From the NCBI GenBank assembly GCA_947493335.1, contig CANLQO010000002.1:124001-188000 (forward strand): a DNA stretch of 64,000 nt, in the 5' to 3' direction. How positions within the stretch are numbered: position 1 is the stretch's first letter; each line of letters begins with the position of its first letter. The stretch comes from an uncultured Paracoccaceae bacterium (lineage in GTDB: Bacteria > Pseudomonadota > Alphaproteobacteria > Rhodobacterales > Rhodobacteraceae). The notes beneath the pieces were generated by a model, which was not told where the DNA came from, did not search any database, and worked only from the letters and a program-made list of their open reading frames with translations. Of the stretch, positions 16,977-26,812 are shown in pieces. A program made the translations under genes and the position numbers.

Positions 16977-17426
16977 CTATTGTGTGAGGGTTTCGAGCCC
17001 CTGTCCCTGATCGGTCACACGGGTCACAGCCCAACGGGAAACAGGGCCTTCATCGTCCCAAGCGAGTGGGACATAGGCACTGTTCTTTTTCATCCAGCCG
17101 TCGCCGCCGGGCGACAGGTAAAACGTTCGACCGGCGTAAGCGCCTGTCACGACAGCATAATCCTCGGACAATTGCAGCACGCCTGCGCGCCCATGGATGG
17201 AACCTGCGCAAACCGTCTTACCCCCCCGGCAGGGCGCAAGCGTATAAGTGTGTAGTTCGCCGTGTTCTTCGGTCAGGATCGAAACAGGGCCGGTGTCAAA
17301 GGGCTGATCGGAAAAAGCGCTCGCCCAAAGTCGTTTCACTGCCGGAACCTCTTGATCAACCGCGGGCGGCATCTTTGGCGCGCAAGCAGCGAGGGTCAGC
17401 ACAGACAGGACGAGGACGATACGCAT
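16977..17426 (-). CDS. Small lipoprotein of unknown function
   Basis: This 149-residue protein begins with a lipoprotein signal (MRIVLVLSVLTLAAC) with the lipobox LAAC, cysteine at residue 15. The mature part has further Cys (PCRGGKTVCAG) that may form a disulfide and reads as a small beta domain (GAYAGRTFYLSPGGDGWMK). I know no family name. It follows rmuC on the same strand after 36 bases and so may be its passenger. It should reach the periplasmic face of a membrane. Confidence 0.8.
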   Translation of the reverse strand: MRIVLVLSVLTLAACAPKMPPAVDQEVPAVKRLWASAFSDQPFDTGPVSILTEEHGELHTYTLAPCRGGKTVCAGSIHGRAGVLQLSEDYAVVTGAYAGRTFYLSPGGDGWMKKNSAYVPLAWDDEGPVSRWAVTRVTDQGQGLETLTQ

Positions 17427-17462
17427 GGCATTCTCCGGGCTCGGGTCGGGCTGATCCTGCCC

Positions 17463-18701
17463 TCAGGTGCCCGGAGGTGCAAGAGGGACAACGGTATCGT
17501 CAGCATCGGGGGCCAGTTCCTCAAAGTCGAAGTTGTCCAGACGGTCGGCGCGTTTGCCCGCGCGCGTCGCGGCCGTGATGACGCCAGAGACATCATCACC
17601 CGCCTGCCGCAGATGAGTTTCCAACTTGCCCGCCTTTTCGCCGATGATCTCAACATCGCGGTGCAGCAACTTGAGCGCTTTGCGAATCTCACCCGCCTGT
17701 TCGCGCATCCGGGCATCTTTCAAAATAGCGCGCATAGTGTTGAGCGTCGCCATGCAGGTGGTCGGCGAGACAATCCAGACACGAGCGTCAAAGCCTTCGC
17801 GGACGACGGCGGGCAGACGGGCATGGAGTTCGGCATAAACAGCCTCTGACGGCAGGAACATTATCGCGCCGTCGGCGGTTTCGCCTTCGATGATGTATTT
17901 CTCTGATATCGCTTTGATATGGACACGAACGGCGTTGCCAAGTTCACGCAATGCAATCTTTTGCATTTCAGGCGTGTCCGCCGCGGCAAGCGCCTCGTAA
18001 GCCTCGAACGGAAATTTTGCGTCGATCACGATCGGACCGGGTGGGTTGGGCAGGTGAATCAAGCAGTCTGCACGCTTGCCGTTCGACAGCGTTGCCTGCA
18101 AGGCGTAGGCATCAGCTGGCAGCGCCTTTGACACGATATCGGTCAGTTGGATTTCGCCGAACATGCCGCGGCGCTGCTTGTTGGACAAAATGTCCTGCAG
18201 CGTCAGCACATCGCCTGAGAGCTTTTCGATATTGGATTGCGCCTTGTCGATGGTCGCCAACCGTTCCTGCAACTCGGTCAGCTGCTTGGTCGATTTCTCA
18301 GACGAACCTGTGAGGGTTTCGCGCATCTTTTCCTGCATGTCCGATAACGACCGCGCGGATTTGAGTGCGTTGTCAGCCAGACGTTCGGCAACCTGAGCAT
18401 TCACTTCGGCGAGGCGCGCCTCCATCGTCTGGATGACACGGACTTGTGCGTTGGCTTGTGCATCCGAGACGGTCTGGATGTTGCCTGCCAATTGGCTTTG
18501 GTTGGCGTTTAACACTTGCACGTCATCGCCCAACCGGCTGACCTGCGTGGCGACAAAGTTGACGGCCTGAGCCGATTGCCCCGCTCGCCGGACGGCGAGA
18601 ATTAGCAGTATCACGATGAGGGTCGTCAACACGGCAGCAATAAAGATGCCGATCACCAGCGGGTCACTGAGATTGATGGTCTGACCAGCGATTTCAATCA
18701 T
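17463..18701 (-). CDS. rmuC: DNA recombination protein RmuC
   Basis: RmuC family proteins have a nuclease-like core and limit recombination between inverted repeats. This one (412 residues) has an N-terminal membrane helix ([22 protein letters not shown]), a long coiled coil (residues about 45-165) and the conserved domain from [17 protein letters not shown], with [13 protein letters not shown] as the restriction-endonuclease-like motif, to [18 protein letters not shown]. The start overlaps the mutL stop by 4 bases, so the two are coupled, which is usual in Rhodobacteraceae. Confidence 0.95.
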   Translation of the reverse strand: MIEIAGQTINLSDPLVIGIFIAAVLTTLIVILLILAVRRAGQSAQAVNFVATQVSRLGDDVQVLNANQSQLAGNIQTVSDAQANAQVRVIQTMEARLAEVNAQVAERLADNALKSARSLSDMQEKMRETLTGSSEKSTKQLTELQERLATIDKAQSNIEKLSGDVLTLQDILSNKQRRGMFGEIQLTDIVSKALPADAYALQATLSNGKRADCLIHLPNPPGPIVIDAKFPFEAYEALAAADTPEMQKIALRELGNAVRVHIKAISEKYIIEGETADGAIMFLPSEAVYAELHARLPAVVREGFDARVWIVSPTTCMATLNTMRAILKDARMREQAGEIRKALKLLHRDVEIIGEKAGKLETHLRQAGDDVSGVITAATRAGKRADRLDNFDFEELAPDADDTVVPLAPPGT

Positions 18702-20515
18702 GTGCGCCCAAAAAGCCGTTCGATATCGGTCATCTTGAGTTCAACGTAGGTTGGCCGTCCGTGGTTGCATTGCCCCGAATTTGGTGTCGCTTCCATCTCG
18801 CGTAGAAGCGCGTTCATCTCGGGCGCGGACATGCGGCGGCCGGTGCGGACAGAACCGTGGCAGGCGATGCGGGACAAGATGGCGTGAAGCCTACCCTCGA
18901 GCAGTTTGCTGTCGCCCTGATCGGTGAGTTCGTCCAAAATGTCCCGGATCAGGGCGGTCGCGTTGACCTCCCCAAGGAGGGCGGGCGTCTCACGCACGGC
19001 GATGGCCCCGCCGCCAAAGGGTTCGATCGTCAGGCCAAGGCGGCCGAGATCGGCGGCGATGGCGATGATTGGGGCCGCTTCGTTGTCGGTCAGTTCAACG
19101 ATTTCCGGGATCAACAAGGCCTGCGCCGCGACACCACTAGCGGACATCTGGGTCTTGAGTTTTTCATAAACCAGCCGTTCATGCGCGGCGTGCGCGTCAA
19201 CGAGGATCATACCTGTTTCGGTTTGGGCAAGTATGTAGTTTTCGTGGAGTTGCGCACGGGCGGCACCTAGCGGCAACGCCTCTTCGGTTGCTGATGCGCC
19301 TTCATCCGCAGGGGGTTCAACGCGGGCAGAGCGGTGTTCGGCAAATCCGGACTGGAATGTCATGGATTGCGCCGTGAACTGACTGCGGGGCCGGTCCATC
19401 TGGTAGATGCGGGGTTCCACGGGCGGGGCCTGCATCGCGCCCAGGGTCGCGGTCGCCACGGTCGAGGACGCGCGGTGGCCAGCCCCTGCCAGCATATGCC
19501 GGAGGCCTGAAACGATCAGGCCGCGCACGGTGCCGGGATCACGAAAACGGACCTCTGATTTGGCAGGGTGAACGTTGACATCAACGAGCGTCGGATCGCA
19601 ATCGATGAAAAGCGCCGCCACCGGGTGGCGATCACGCGACAGCACATCCATATAACCCGCACGCAGCGCACCCAGCAGCATCTTGTCGCGAACCGGACGG
19701 CCGTTGACGAAGAGAAACTGCGCAATGGCGGCCCCGCGAGAATATGTCGGCAGAGCCGCATAACCTGTGAGATGAAAGCCGTCGCGTTTAGCATCGAGCG
19801 GTACAGCGTTGTCCGCAAACTCGCGGCCAAGCACGCTGCGCAGACGGCCATGTAACGCATCGAAGAGGTCGCCGGTCTGCGCGTCGGCGCGAAAGGTCGT
19901 GCGCTGATCACCGCCAGAGGTATCGCGCAGGATGAAGGTGACGAAGGGTTCGGCCATCGCGAGGCGCTTGACCACATCCGCGATCGCTTGGTTTTCGGCC
20001 CTGTCGGACCGTAAGAATTTCAGCCGCGCGGGCGTGGCATAAAAGAGGTCACGCAGTTCGACCACGGTGCCCTTTTTCAGGGCGGCAGGTTTGACCGGGC
20101 CGGATTGCCCGCCCGCAATGGAAATCGTCGCGGCATCATCCCCAGCGCGACTGGTGATCGTCAGACGGCCCACCGCGCCGAGCGACGGCAAGGCCTCTCC
20201 TCGAAAGCCGAAAGAGTGGATATTCAAAAGGTCAGAGCCGTCGATCTTGGATGTGGCGTGGCGCGACAGGGCGAGTGGCAGGTCACGGGGTGAGATTCCG
20301 CAGCCATCGTCGGTGACGCGGATCAAGGTCTTGCCTCCATCCGCCATCACAATCTCGATCCGGGTGGCGCCTGCGTCGATGCTGTTTTCGACCAGTTCCT
20401 TCACGGCAGAGGCCGGACGTTCCACCACCTCTCCGGCCGCGATGCGGTTGATGGCGGCCTCATCAAGCTGCCGGATCACCGGAGCGGGCTTTATCTGGGG
20501 GTCAGCGACGGACAT
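18698..20515 (-). CDS. mutL: DNA mismatch repair protein MutL
   Basis: This 605-residue GHKL ATPase links MutS to downstream repair steps. It shows [20 protein letters not shown] with the ATP-binding Glu and Asn, [14 protein letters not shown] and the C-terminal dimerisation domain. The C-terminal motif [12 protein letters not shown] fits DQHA(x)2E(x)4E apart from Q to A, and CNHGRP is present, so the latent nickase activity seen in bacteria without MutH is probable. rmuC overlaps its end. A 146-base gap without features separates it from the small gene at 20662. Confidence 0.97.
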   Translation of the reverse strand: MSVADPQIKPAPVIRQLDEAAINRIAAGEVVERPASAVKELVENSIDAGATRIEIVMADGGKTLIRVTDDGCGISPRDLPLALSRHATSKIDGSDLLNIHSFGFRGEALPSLGAVGRLTITSRAGDDAATISIAGGQSGPVKPAALKKGTVVELRDLFYATPARLKFLRSDRAENQAIADVVKRLAMAEPFVTFILRDTSGGDQRTTFRADAQTGDLFDALHGRLRSVLGREFADNAVPLDAKRDGFHLTGYAALPTYSRGAAIAQFLFVNGRPVRDKMLLGALRAGYMDVLSRDRHPVAALFIDCDPTLVDVNVHPAKSEVRFRDPGTVRGLIVSGLRHMLAGAGHRASSTVATATLGAMQAPPVEPRIYQMDRPRSQFTAQSMTFQSGFAEHRSARVEPPADEGASATEEALPLGAARAQLHENYILAQTETGMILVDAHAAHERLVYEKLKTQMSASGVAAQALLIPEIVELTDNEAAPIIAIAADLGRLGLTIEPFGGGAIAVRETPALLGEVNATALIRDILDELTDQGDSKLLEGRLHAILSRIACHGSVRTGRRMSAPEMNALLREMEATPNSGQCNHGRPTYVELKMTDIERLFGRT

Positions 20516-20661
20516 GACACAATTTATAGCATGGCCCGTGCCGATTCTACGAGTGGAAAACGGACAGATCCGGGGTTAGTCGCAGGGTAGATCAACGGCC
20601 ATCGGCAAGAAATGCTAGCCGGAAACACTGCGCGTCAATGCCCCTTTGGCGTGGTTAGACA

Positions 20662-20802
20662 CTATACCAGACCCACCAATGAATTCGCTGGCCAGAGCGG
20701 CATCTGTCCAATCGTCAACTCGGCCGCCGCAACGCGCGGGCCAAAGGACAGCCAAAATACGATTACAAGACCACTGAGCAGGAACCAACCAAGATCACGC
20801 AT
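20662..20802 (-). CDS. Hypothetical 46-residue membrane or secreted peptide
   Basis: This short frame starts at ATG 20802 with AGGGAG 7 bases upstream. Residues 3-27 (DLGWFLLSGLVIVFWLSFG and on to RVAAAE) look like a signal peptide or single membrane helix, followed by about 20 residues. Its neighbours are mutL downstream on the same strand and a divergent epimerase gene. No family is known. The only support is the ribosome site and the sequence pattern, so it may not be real. Confidence 0.4.
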   Translation of the reverse strand: MRDLGWFLLSGLVIVFWLSFGPRVAAAELTIGQMPLWPANSLVGLV

Positions 20803-21040
20803 CGCACGCTCCCTGTTTGTTACCGTCACGTTAAGTAGGTGACCCCGCAAGGGTGAACAATTGGTTAATCCTGGCAGATGTTTCAACTTTGCGGAACTTT
20901 CGTGAATTTGGACGATTTCAACAGACATTCATGTCCGCGTCCCTAATTCACCCATCCACGACAAACTGTGCGCCTCCTCTGGTTTGCATTCCAGATCAAT
21001 AGCCATGTAAGTTGAAACTTACATAGATTCGGGGGACGGA

Positions 21041-22024
21041 ATGCGTATTCTGATCGTTGGCGGAACGGGTTTCTTGGGCGGGGCAGCGACACGCGCGGCG
21101 GTTAAGGAGGGTCATGATGTGACGGTCCTGACCCGAGGTGGCAAGCCGGTCACTGAGGGGGCCGCGACCGTGATCGCTGACCGCATCGCGATGCCAGATC
21201 TGACCGGTCAGTTTGATGCGGTGATTGATACCTGCGCCTATATCCCCAAGCATGTTGACCGGTTGCGCGATGCGCTTGGATCAGTTGCGCATTACGTGTT
21301 GGTCTCTTCCATATCGGCATATGATGACCTGTCGAAGCCTGACAGTGATGAAACCGCGCTTGCGACGCCAGCATCACAGGATCGCATCGCCGTTCATGGC
21401 GATGGACCAAATGGGGCGGATGCTGCGGCATATGGGGCTGACTACGGCCCATTGAAGCGCAGTTGCGAAGTTCGTGCGTGCGATTGGGTGGCAGGGGCGG
21501 CCCTCATTCGGCTGGGTTTAATCGCTGGGCCTGACGATTACATGGACCGTTTCGCTTATTGGCTGCGCCGGCTTGACCGTGACGGCGACGTGCCGTTCCC
21601 GCTAGAGCAAAAAGTTCAGATCATAGATGTCGATGATGCAGGCGCTTTTTTGGTGCATCTGGCGGTCTCAGGCAAAGGTGGGGTTTTGAACGTGACCGGA
21701 GAGGTCATGGATCTGCAAATGGTTTTGGAGCAGATCGTGACAACAACAGGATCGGGCGCTCGGTTGATTGGGCGGCCGTTGCGAGCTTTTGTCGCGGCGG
21801 GCATCGCGCTTTGGTCTGATCTGCCGCTTGTCGTGCCCGATGATGGCAAGGCCGCCAGCATGTTGCAGGTCAACATCGACCAGGCCAAAACAGCAGGCCT
21901 GCGACTGCGTTCATTGACCCATACGATCACCCGGACACTGGCGTGGGATCGCCAGCGGCGTTCCGTCAACCTGACCTGCGGGATGAGCCCCGCGCAAGAA
22001 GCGGCAGTCCTGGCGCAGAGTTAA
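21041..22024 (+). CDS. NAD-dependent epimerase/dehydratase family protein
   Basis: This 327-residue extended-SDR protein opens with the Rossmann motif RILIVGGTGFLGGAAT. The segment HYVLVSSISAY and the YGPLKRSCE motif match the catalytic Tyr-x3-Lys position in an atypical form (Y-G-P-L-K). Such proteins act on nucleotide sugars or isoprenoid-like substrates; the exact substrate is unclear. GGGGGACGGA precedes ATG 21041. It is convergent with the M16 peptidase pair, its stop lying 7 bases from that of the second M16 gene. Confidence 0.85.
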   Translation: MRILIVGGTGFLGGAATRAAVKEGHDVTVLTRGGKPVTEGAATVIADRIAMPDLTGQFDAVIDTCAYIPKHVDRLRDALGSVAHYVLVSSISAYDDLSKPDSDETALATPASQDRIAVHGDGPNGADAAAYGADYGPLKRSCEVRACDWVAGAALIRLGLIAGPDDYMDRFAYWLRRLDRDGDVPFPLEQKVQIIDVDDAGAFLVHLAVSGKGGVLNVTGEVMDLQMVLEQIVTTTGSGARLIGRPLRAFVAAGIALWSDLPLVVPDDGKAASMLQVNIDQAKTAGLRLRSLTHTITRTLAWDRQRRSVNLTCGMSPAQEAAVLAQS

Positions 22025-22031
22025 GCGGTTG

Positions 22032-23330
22032 TCAGAGCCCCTCTGGCTGACCGACCACAACAAAGTGCAGGTTGTCGGGCTGCAACAGATACGCCGCAAC
22101 GCGGTTCACATCCTCAAGTGTCACCGCATTCAGAATGTCGTTGCGGTTGATGACATAGTCCGGTGGCAGGCCAGTCAACTGCATGCCAACGAGGATACCG
22201 GCGATGTCAGCATTGCCATCAAAACGTAACGGATAGGCACCGGTCAGGTAGGTCTTGATCTCGTCAAGCTCTGTCTGGGTCACGCCATTCTCGGCAAAGT
22301 TGCGCCAGACATCGGTCGCGACCTCAATCGCCTGTGCGATGGTGTTGTTTGCAGAGGCCACCTGCCCGATCACCATTTCAGCGTGAAACTTTGGCACAAG
22401 ATAGCTGCGGATGCCGTAGGTCAGGCCCCGCTTTTCGCGCACTTCGGTCATCAGTCGGGAGTCAAAACCCGAGCCGCCGAGGATTTCATTGATAATATAG
22501 GCCGCCATATAGTCAGGGTCATCTCGCTCGATGCCGGTATGACCAAAAAGCGCCACTGACTGGGGTGTTTCAAAGTCGATTACGGTCGTTCCACCGCCAA
22601 GTCCAAATTCGACCTCTGCGGGGAGTGGCGGACCTTCGGCAGGAAGGTCGCCAAGAAGGGCATCCAGCAGCGGCCCAAGTTCTTCTGCTGTGATGTCGCC
22701 CACGGCGCCCACATAAATCCGGTCGCGGGTCAGTGCGTTGCGGTGGGCGGTGAGGATGTCGTCACGGGTCAGCGCGGTTACGCTGTCGACTGTTCCATCC
22801 ATGACTGATCCATACGGATGCCCAGGAAAGGCGGCAGCGTTGAAGACGTCAGAGGCGATGGTGTTGGGGTCTTTGGCATCAGCGGCAAGCCCCGAGAGGA
22901 CCTGACCGCGCACGCGGTCGATCGCATCCTGATCAAAACGCGGGTTCACCAAGGCCTCGCGCAATAGCGCTAGCGCTTCGTCCCGGTTTTCGGTGAGGAA
23001 CTCAGCCGATATTGAGGTCAGATCGTCGCCCGCGCGGAACCGAAAAGAGGCTGCGAGTTCCTCGCGACGTGTTTGGAATGCCTGAGCATCCATGTCACCG
23101 GCGCCTTCCTCGATCAGCGCCATCATTAGATTTGTCGCACCGCGCTTTCCGGGCTCATCCAAGGAAGCACCGCCACGGATGCGAATCTCAAGCGCGGTGA
23201 AGGGGATCGAGGGTTCCTCGACCAGCCAGGCGTCGATACCGCCCGGTGAAGTCACTTCTTTGATGTCAACGGCAGCGATGGCGGCAGAGGCGGTGAAGGC
23301 AACCCAAAGGGTCAAGGCAAAGCGGATCAT
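22032..23330 (-). CDS. M16 family peptidase-like protein lacking the HxxEH motif
   Basis: This 432-residue protein has a signal peptide (MIRFALTLWVAFTASAAIAA) and two M16 (insulinase/processing-peptidase) domains. The place where the zinc motif HxxEH should be reads GATNLMMALIEEGAG, so this is the non-catalytic partner. Pairs of an active and an inactive M16 subunit form periplasmic zinc peptidase complexes. ATG 23330, with AGGAGG upstream, overlaps the stop of the active-type gene by 4 bases; the open frame to 23360 is not needed. Confidence 0.92.
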   Translation of the reverse strand: MIRFALTLWVAFTASAAIAAVDIKEVTSPGGIDAWLVEEPSIPFTALEIRIRGGASLDEPGKRGATNLMMALIEEGAGDMDAQAFQTRREELAASFRFRAGDDLTSISAEFLTENRDEALALLREALVNPRFDQDAIDRVRGQVLSGLAADAKDPNTIASDVFNAAAFPGHPYGSVMDGTVDSVTALTRDDILTAHRNALTRDRIYVGAVGDITAEELGPLLDALLGDLPAEGPPLPAEVEFGLGGGTTVIDFETPQSVALFGHTGIERDDPDYMAAYIINEILGGSGFDSRLMTEVREKRGLTYGIRSYLVPKFHAEMVIGQVASANNTIAQAIEVATDVWRNFAENGVTQTELDEIKTYLTGAYPLRFDGNADIAGILVGMQLTGLPPDYVINRNDILNAVTLEDVNRVAAYLLQPDNLHFVVVGQPEGL

Positions 23331-24655
23331 TTCGCGTCCTCCTGAGATGCAACAACCCAACCAGTGACGGCCTGATCGCGGTTAAGGACCTTTGCGGCCA
23401 CAGCTTTGATGTCGTCTTCGGTGACGGCTTGCAGAATGTCCGGCCATGCCTGAACGTCTTCAACCGTCAGACTTTGGGTCAAGGCGGCGCCGTAGCGGCG
23501 GGCAAGGCCCTGCACGTTGTCTTTGGCGTAGATTTCAGAGGCGCGCAGCTGGCTCCGGATGCGGTCCATGTCTGCGGCATCAATCGGGTTTGCCATGAAG
23601 TCGGCGATGACCTGATCCATGGCCGCCTCTGCCTCTGACAGGGTCACGCCCGGCACCGGCACGACTGTGACCCCAAAGCTGGTATCGTCAAGCGCGCTAC
23701 CGGAATATCCCGCGTTGGAATAAACGGCGGTTTGGGTTTCAAACTGCAGCGCCTTACCAAAGGCAGAGGTGAAAGATGACCCCCCCAACAGCTCAGACAA
23801 ATAGACCAGCGCGGCGGCTTCTTCTTGTGCACCGGGGTCGCGTTCGGGGGCAAGATAGCTGCGGGTCAGATAGGGCTGGCTGACCCGGGGATCGACGTAG
23901 GTGATCCGGCGTTCGGCACGCTGTGGCGGCTCTTCGGGACGGACCCGTTCGGGCAGGTTGGGTTCGGCAGGGATCACGCCATAGTACTGTTCTGCCAGTG
24001 CCAGAACCTCTCCTGGCTGTACATCACCCGCAACCACAAGGATCGCATTGTTGGGACTGTAGTAGAGGTCGTAAAAGTCGAGCGCATCTTGCAGAGACAG
24101 ATCCACCATTTCGTGTCGCCAGCCAATGATCGGCACGCCATAGCGGTGGTTTTGATAAAGCGCCGCCCGAAATTGTTCCTGCGCCAAAGCGCCGGGATTG
24201 TTTTCGGTGCGCTGGTTGCGTTCTTCCAGCACAACTTGCCGTTCGACATCCACATCTTCCTGGGTGATTTGCAGATTGGCCATGCGGTCCGCCTCCATCT
24301 GCATCATCAACGGCAAACGGTCTGCCGCGACGCGTTGGAAATAGGCTGTGTAGTCGTAGCTGGTGAAGGCGTTGTCAGAGCCACCATTGGCGGCAACGGT
24401 GGCGGAAAACTCGCCCGGCGCCAATGTCTCGGTGCCTTTGAAAAGCAGATGTTCAAGGTAGTGCGCCACACCTGATGCCCCAACAGGTTCATCAGCCGAT
24501 CCAACCTTGTACCAGACCATGTGGACCACAACGGGTGCGCGGTGATCTTCGATCACCACAACATCCATGCCGTTGTCGAGCGTGTAGGTTGTGACCTCTT
24601 CGGCGGCAGAAGCAGAAGCAAAAAGGGCGAGGGCAAGGGCAATCAAGCGCGTCAT
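23327..24655 (-). CDS. M16 family zinc metallopeptidase, active subunit
   Basis: This 442-residue periplasmic peptidase has a signal peptide (MTRLIALALALFASASAAEE) and the intact inverse zinc motif in VAHYLEHLLFKGTE (HxxEH near residue 66), with the third ligand Glu about 76 residues further on, as in pitrilysin-like enzymes. It probably degrades small peptides in the periplasm together with the inactive partner encoded next. The start was set at ATG 24655, which gives a proper signal peptide; the open frame continues upstream to 24763 without merit. Confidence 0.93.
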   Translation of the reverse strand: MTRLIALALALFASASAAEEVTTYTLDNGMDVVVIEDHRAPVVVHMVWYKVGSADEPVGASGVAHYLEHLLFKGTETLAPGEFSATVAANGGSDNAFTSYDYTAYFQRVAADRLPLMMQMEADRMANLQITQEDVDVERQVVLEERNQRTENNPGALAQEQFRAALYQNHRYGVPIIGWRHEMVDLSLQDALDFYDLYYSPNNAILVVAGDVQPGEVLALAEQYYGVIPAEPNLPERVRPEEPPQRAERRITYVDPRVSQPYLTRSYLAPERDPGAQEEAAALVYLSELLGGSSFTSAFGKALQFETQTAVYSNAGYSGSALDDTSFGVTVVPVPGVTLSEAEAAMDQVIADFMANPIDAADMDRIRSQLRASEIYAKDNVQGLARRYGAALTQSLTVEDVQAWPDILQAVTEDDIKAVAAKVLNRDQAVTGWVVASQEDAK

Positions 24656-24828
24656 GTGCGGTCCTGTGCTGCGGTGTGTGAGGGGTAACTTAGACCGCAA
24701 CAGCTTGGACGCAATGGAACAAACGCGGATGTGAGCCGGGTTTATCGAAAGCGTGCCGGCCACAATGGTGGCTCAAGCCAAGATACGGACGCGATAAAGC
24801 CCCGCGGCTTCGAGGCGTCAGGTAGGTC

Positions 24829-25326
24829 CTACTGAGGCGGAGCTGTCGTTGTCGCCACACCCAAATTTCGGAAACGGGTTTGCGTCGCGTAAGCATCCAG
24901 GGCCTGTCCGGCATATGCCTTAAAGTAGCGATCCCCACCAAAAATTCCGCCAAATCGCCCTGCAGACGCCCGGATCGCTGCGTCTTCGGACGCCAGCAGC
25001 CCTCGGATATCGCTGGTCACACCTTTGCGCCCAGCATGGGCGACAAGCGCAGCATCAGCCGCTGGCACGCCACCGGCAAAGGCCGCCGCAGGGTTGCCAC
25101 CAAGGGCGGCAATCGCTTCTGCCTTGGGGTTGGCGTCGACCGGATTGGTGCCACCCGGCGTCGGCGGCGGCAGGGTCGAAAGGTTCTCAGGGATCGTCAG
25201 TGGTGCACTTGGCAACACGCTGAATTCATCCGGGCCATCCGAGCCAGTCGACAGATCGCGCAAGGTTCCACCACCACAGGCAGATAAACACAGAACGGCC
25301 ACCCCGGCCAAGACAATCGCACGCAT
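24829..25326 (-). CDS. DUF3035 domain lipoprotein
   Basis: This 165-residue lipoprotein has the signal MRAIVLAGVAVLCLSAC with Cys at residue 17, then the DUF3035 pattern (PDEFSVLPSAPLTIPENLSTLPPPTPGG) and an alanine-rich helical tail. Genes of this family stand between lspA and the M16 peptidases in many Rhodobacteraceae, as here apart from one inserted gene. The role is unknown; an outer-membrane-linked periplasmic protein is likely. ATG 25326 was chosen for the signal peptide; the frame stays open far upstream (to 25809), but that part is non-coding. Confidence 0.88.
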   Translation of the reverse strand: MRAIVLAGVAVLCLSACGGGTLRDLSTGSDGPDEFSVLPSAPLTIPENLSTLPPPTPGGTNPVDANPKAEAIAALGGNPAAAFAGGVPAADAALVAHAGRKGVTSDIRGLLASEDAAIRASAGRFGGIFGGDRYFKAYAGQALDAYATQTRFRNLGVATTTAPPQ

Positions 25327-25403
25327 TGTGATCCCTTTGATCGTATTGCGAGAATGGATAACCGATTGCGCAGGCGGCGTCACGCCTTGAAAACATGAAA
25401 GGA

Positions 25404-26189
25404 TTAGCTGGTTGTGGTGCCAACGCTGTAAGCGCAAATGTCGTAGTATTGCAGAGTTACTTCTCCCTCTTTCAACATGACAACGCCCAGCGCCGGTGCT
25501 TCCGCCGCAGGGACGAAGGTGGACCAGTCCCACGCAGGCACTGGCGGCGGGGCCTGATAAGAAACCGCACGCATTGTTGCAAAAGGGATGCCGCGCACAT
25601 TGCCCACGATGGGCCGGTGCACATGCCCAAACATCAGATAGGTCACATTGGGGTACGAGGTAACAAGATCGAGAAGATCGTCGCCACTGACCAGCTGATC
25701 CTGATCCTGCATCGGCAGCCCGAGCGACATCGGCGGATGATGCATGAAGATGCATGTGGGACGCCCCTGCCCCAGCAGATCGCGCAGCCAGGCACTGCGC
25801 GCGGCACAAAAGGCGCCGCTATCGGCTCCGGGGTCAAGCGTATCAAGGCAGGCGACAAGGCCATCGGCCGTCTCAACGACGTATTGAGCAAAGCCGTTGA
25901 GACCTTCCGGTGTCGGCAAATGCGTGTCAAAGAGCTCGCGATCATCGTGGTTGCCGACCATTGGCAGCACCGGCACCCGCAGCCGGTCAAGCTGTGTTGC
26001 AAGGGCCTCATAATCGCCTTCTGTCCCGCGATTGACCATGTCGCCAGAGATCACGCAAAAGTCCGCATCGCCGTGGTGGGAATTGATCAGGTCAATCGCA
26101 GCATTAAGTCGCGCGCGCGGGTCGTGACCCAGCACATACCCATCCACTACAAAATGCAGATCGGACAGCCAGATCAGCTTTGTTGCCAT
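25404..26189 (-). CDS. Calcineurin-like metallophosphoesterase (class III cyclic-nucleotide phosphodiesterase type)
   Basis: This 261-residue cytosolic enzyme has all the metallophosphoesterase blocks: DLHF near residue 10, ISGDMVNRG near 47, GNHDD near 79, MHHPP near 146 and GHVHRP near 191. The order and spacing match CpdA-type cAMP phosphodiesterases, although other phosphodiesters are possible substrates. It starts 3 bases after the lspA stop and precedes the DUF3035 lipoprotein, so it is part of the lspA transcription unit, an addition to the usual order of that unit. Confidence 0.9.
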   Translation of the reverse strand: MATKLIWLSDLHFVVDGYVLGHDPRARLNAAIDLINSHHGDADFCVISGDMVNRGTEGDYEALATQLDRLRVPVLPMVGNHDDRELFDTHLPTPEGLNGFAQYVVETADGLVACLDTLDPGADSGAFCAARSAWLRDLLGQGRPTCIFMHHPPMSLGLPMQDQDQLVSGDDLLDLVTSYPNVTYLMFGHVHRPIVGNVRGIPFATMRAVSYQAPPPVPAWDWSTFVPAAEAPALGVVMLKEGEVTLQYYDICAYSVGTTTS

Positions 26190-26192
26190 GAA

Positions 26193-26675
26193 TCAGGCCT
26201 TCTTCCGAGGACTTTTCTTTTTTTGGCCGTCAGGCAGAAAGGCAAGCCCGATGGCGCCTACAAAGATCGCGACATCCGCCACGTTAAAGGCGTAGGGGTT
26301 CGTGAAACCGCAACAGGACATGTTCAAGAAATCCGCAACTGCGCCATAGATCAGCCGGTCAAGCACGTTGCCTAGCGCACCGCCAACAAGTACTCCACCA
26401 GCGATGTAGCCCCATTTGGTGCTGCCCGAGCGCCAGAGCCAAATCACCACCGCCGCGGAAATTAAAAGCGCCACGACGATCAGAACCCAGCGCATATCGA
26501 GGCCCGCGCCAATGCCAAAATTCACGCCCCGGTTCCACGCCATCCGTAGGACAAGAAACGGCGGAAAGACCTCAATTTCCTGTCGCCGCAACAGGTCAAG
26601 CCATTGGACCACGATGTATTTCGTGACCTGATCAAGGGCAAAGACCCATGTGGCTGTCCAGAAAAGAAGGCGCAT
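26193..26675 (-). CDS. lspA: Lipoprotein signal peptidase LspA
   Basis: LspA cleaves the signal peptide of prolipoproteins in the inner membrane. The 160-residue protein has four membrane helices and the conserved regions WVFALDQVTKYIV, RMAWNRGVNFGIG (N-x-G-x-x-FG), GGALGNVLDRLIYGAVADFL with one catalytic Asp, and the second catalytic Asp in NVADVAIFVGA. Several substrates are encoded nearby, including the DUF3035 lipoprotein. The end is lysine-rich (QKKKSPRKKA). Confidence 0.95.
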   Translation of the reverse strand: MRLLFWTATWVFALDQVTKYIVVQWLDLLRRQEIEVFPPFLVLRMAWNRGVNFGIGAGLDMRWVLIVVALLISAAVVIWLWRSGSTKWGYIAGGVLVGGALGNVLDRLIYGAVADFLNMSCCGFTNPYAFNVADVAIFVGAIGLAFLPDGQKKKSPRKKA

Positions 26676-26749
26676 GTTGCGTGTCCAGATCGGGTCCAGA
26701 GCACCGCGCTCTGATCCTAGGCAGTCCCCCGCCGCCGGGTGAAGGTCAT

Positions 26750-26798
26750 GCCCCTGCGCTGGGGGAGCGTTCAGGGGCTGCCCGGGACAGGCCCGGGC
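26750..26798. repeat. Two hairpins in the purH-lspA gap
   Basis: The 137-base space between purH and lspA holds CCCCTGCGCT/AGCG..CAGGGG (26751-26777, ten pairs with a two-base bulge) and GCCCGGG/CCCGGGC (26780-26798, seven pairs). Neither is followed by a T run on the minus strand, so they are more likely a processing or stabilising element, or a short palindromic repeat, than a terminator. Confidence 0.45.
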
Positions 26799-26812
26799 CG
26801 AGATCTGAACCG

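Noticed and set aside
24829-25809. 326-residue frame containing the DUF3035 lipoprotein at its end
   Set aside because: The added part overlaps the phosphodiesterase gene and is Cys/His/Arg rich shadow sequence; the lipoprotein signal marks ATG 25326 as the start.
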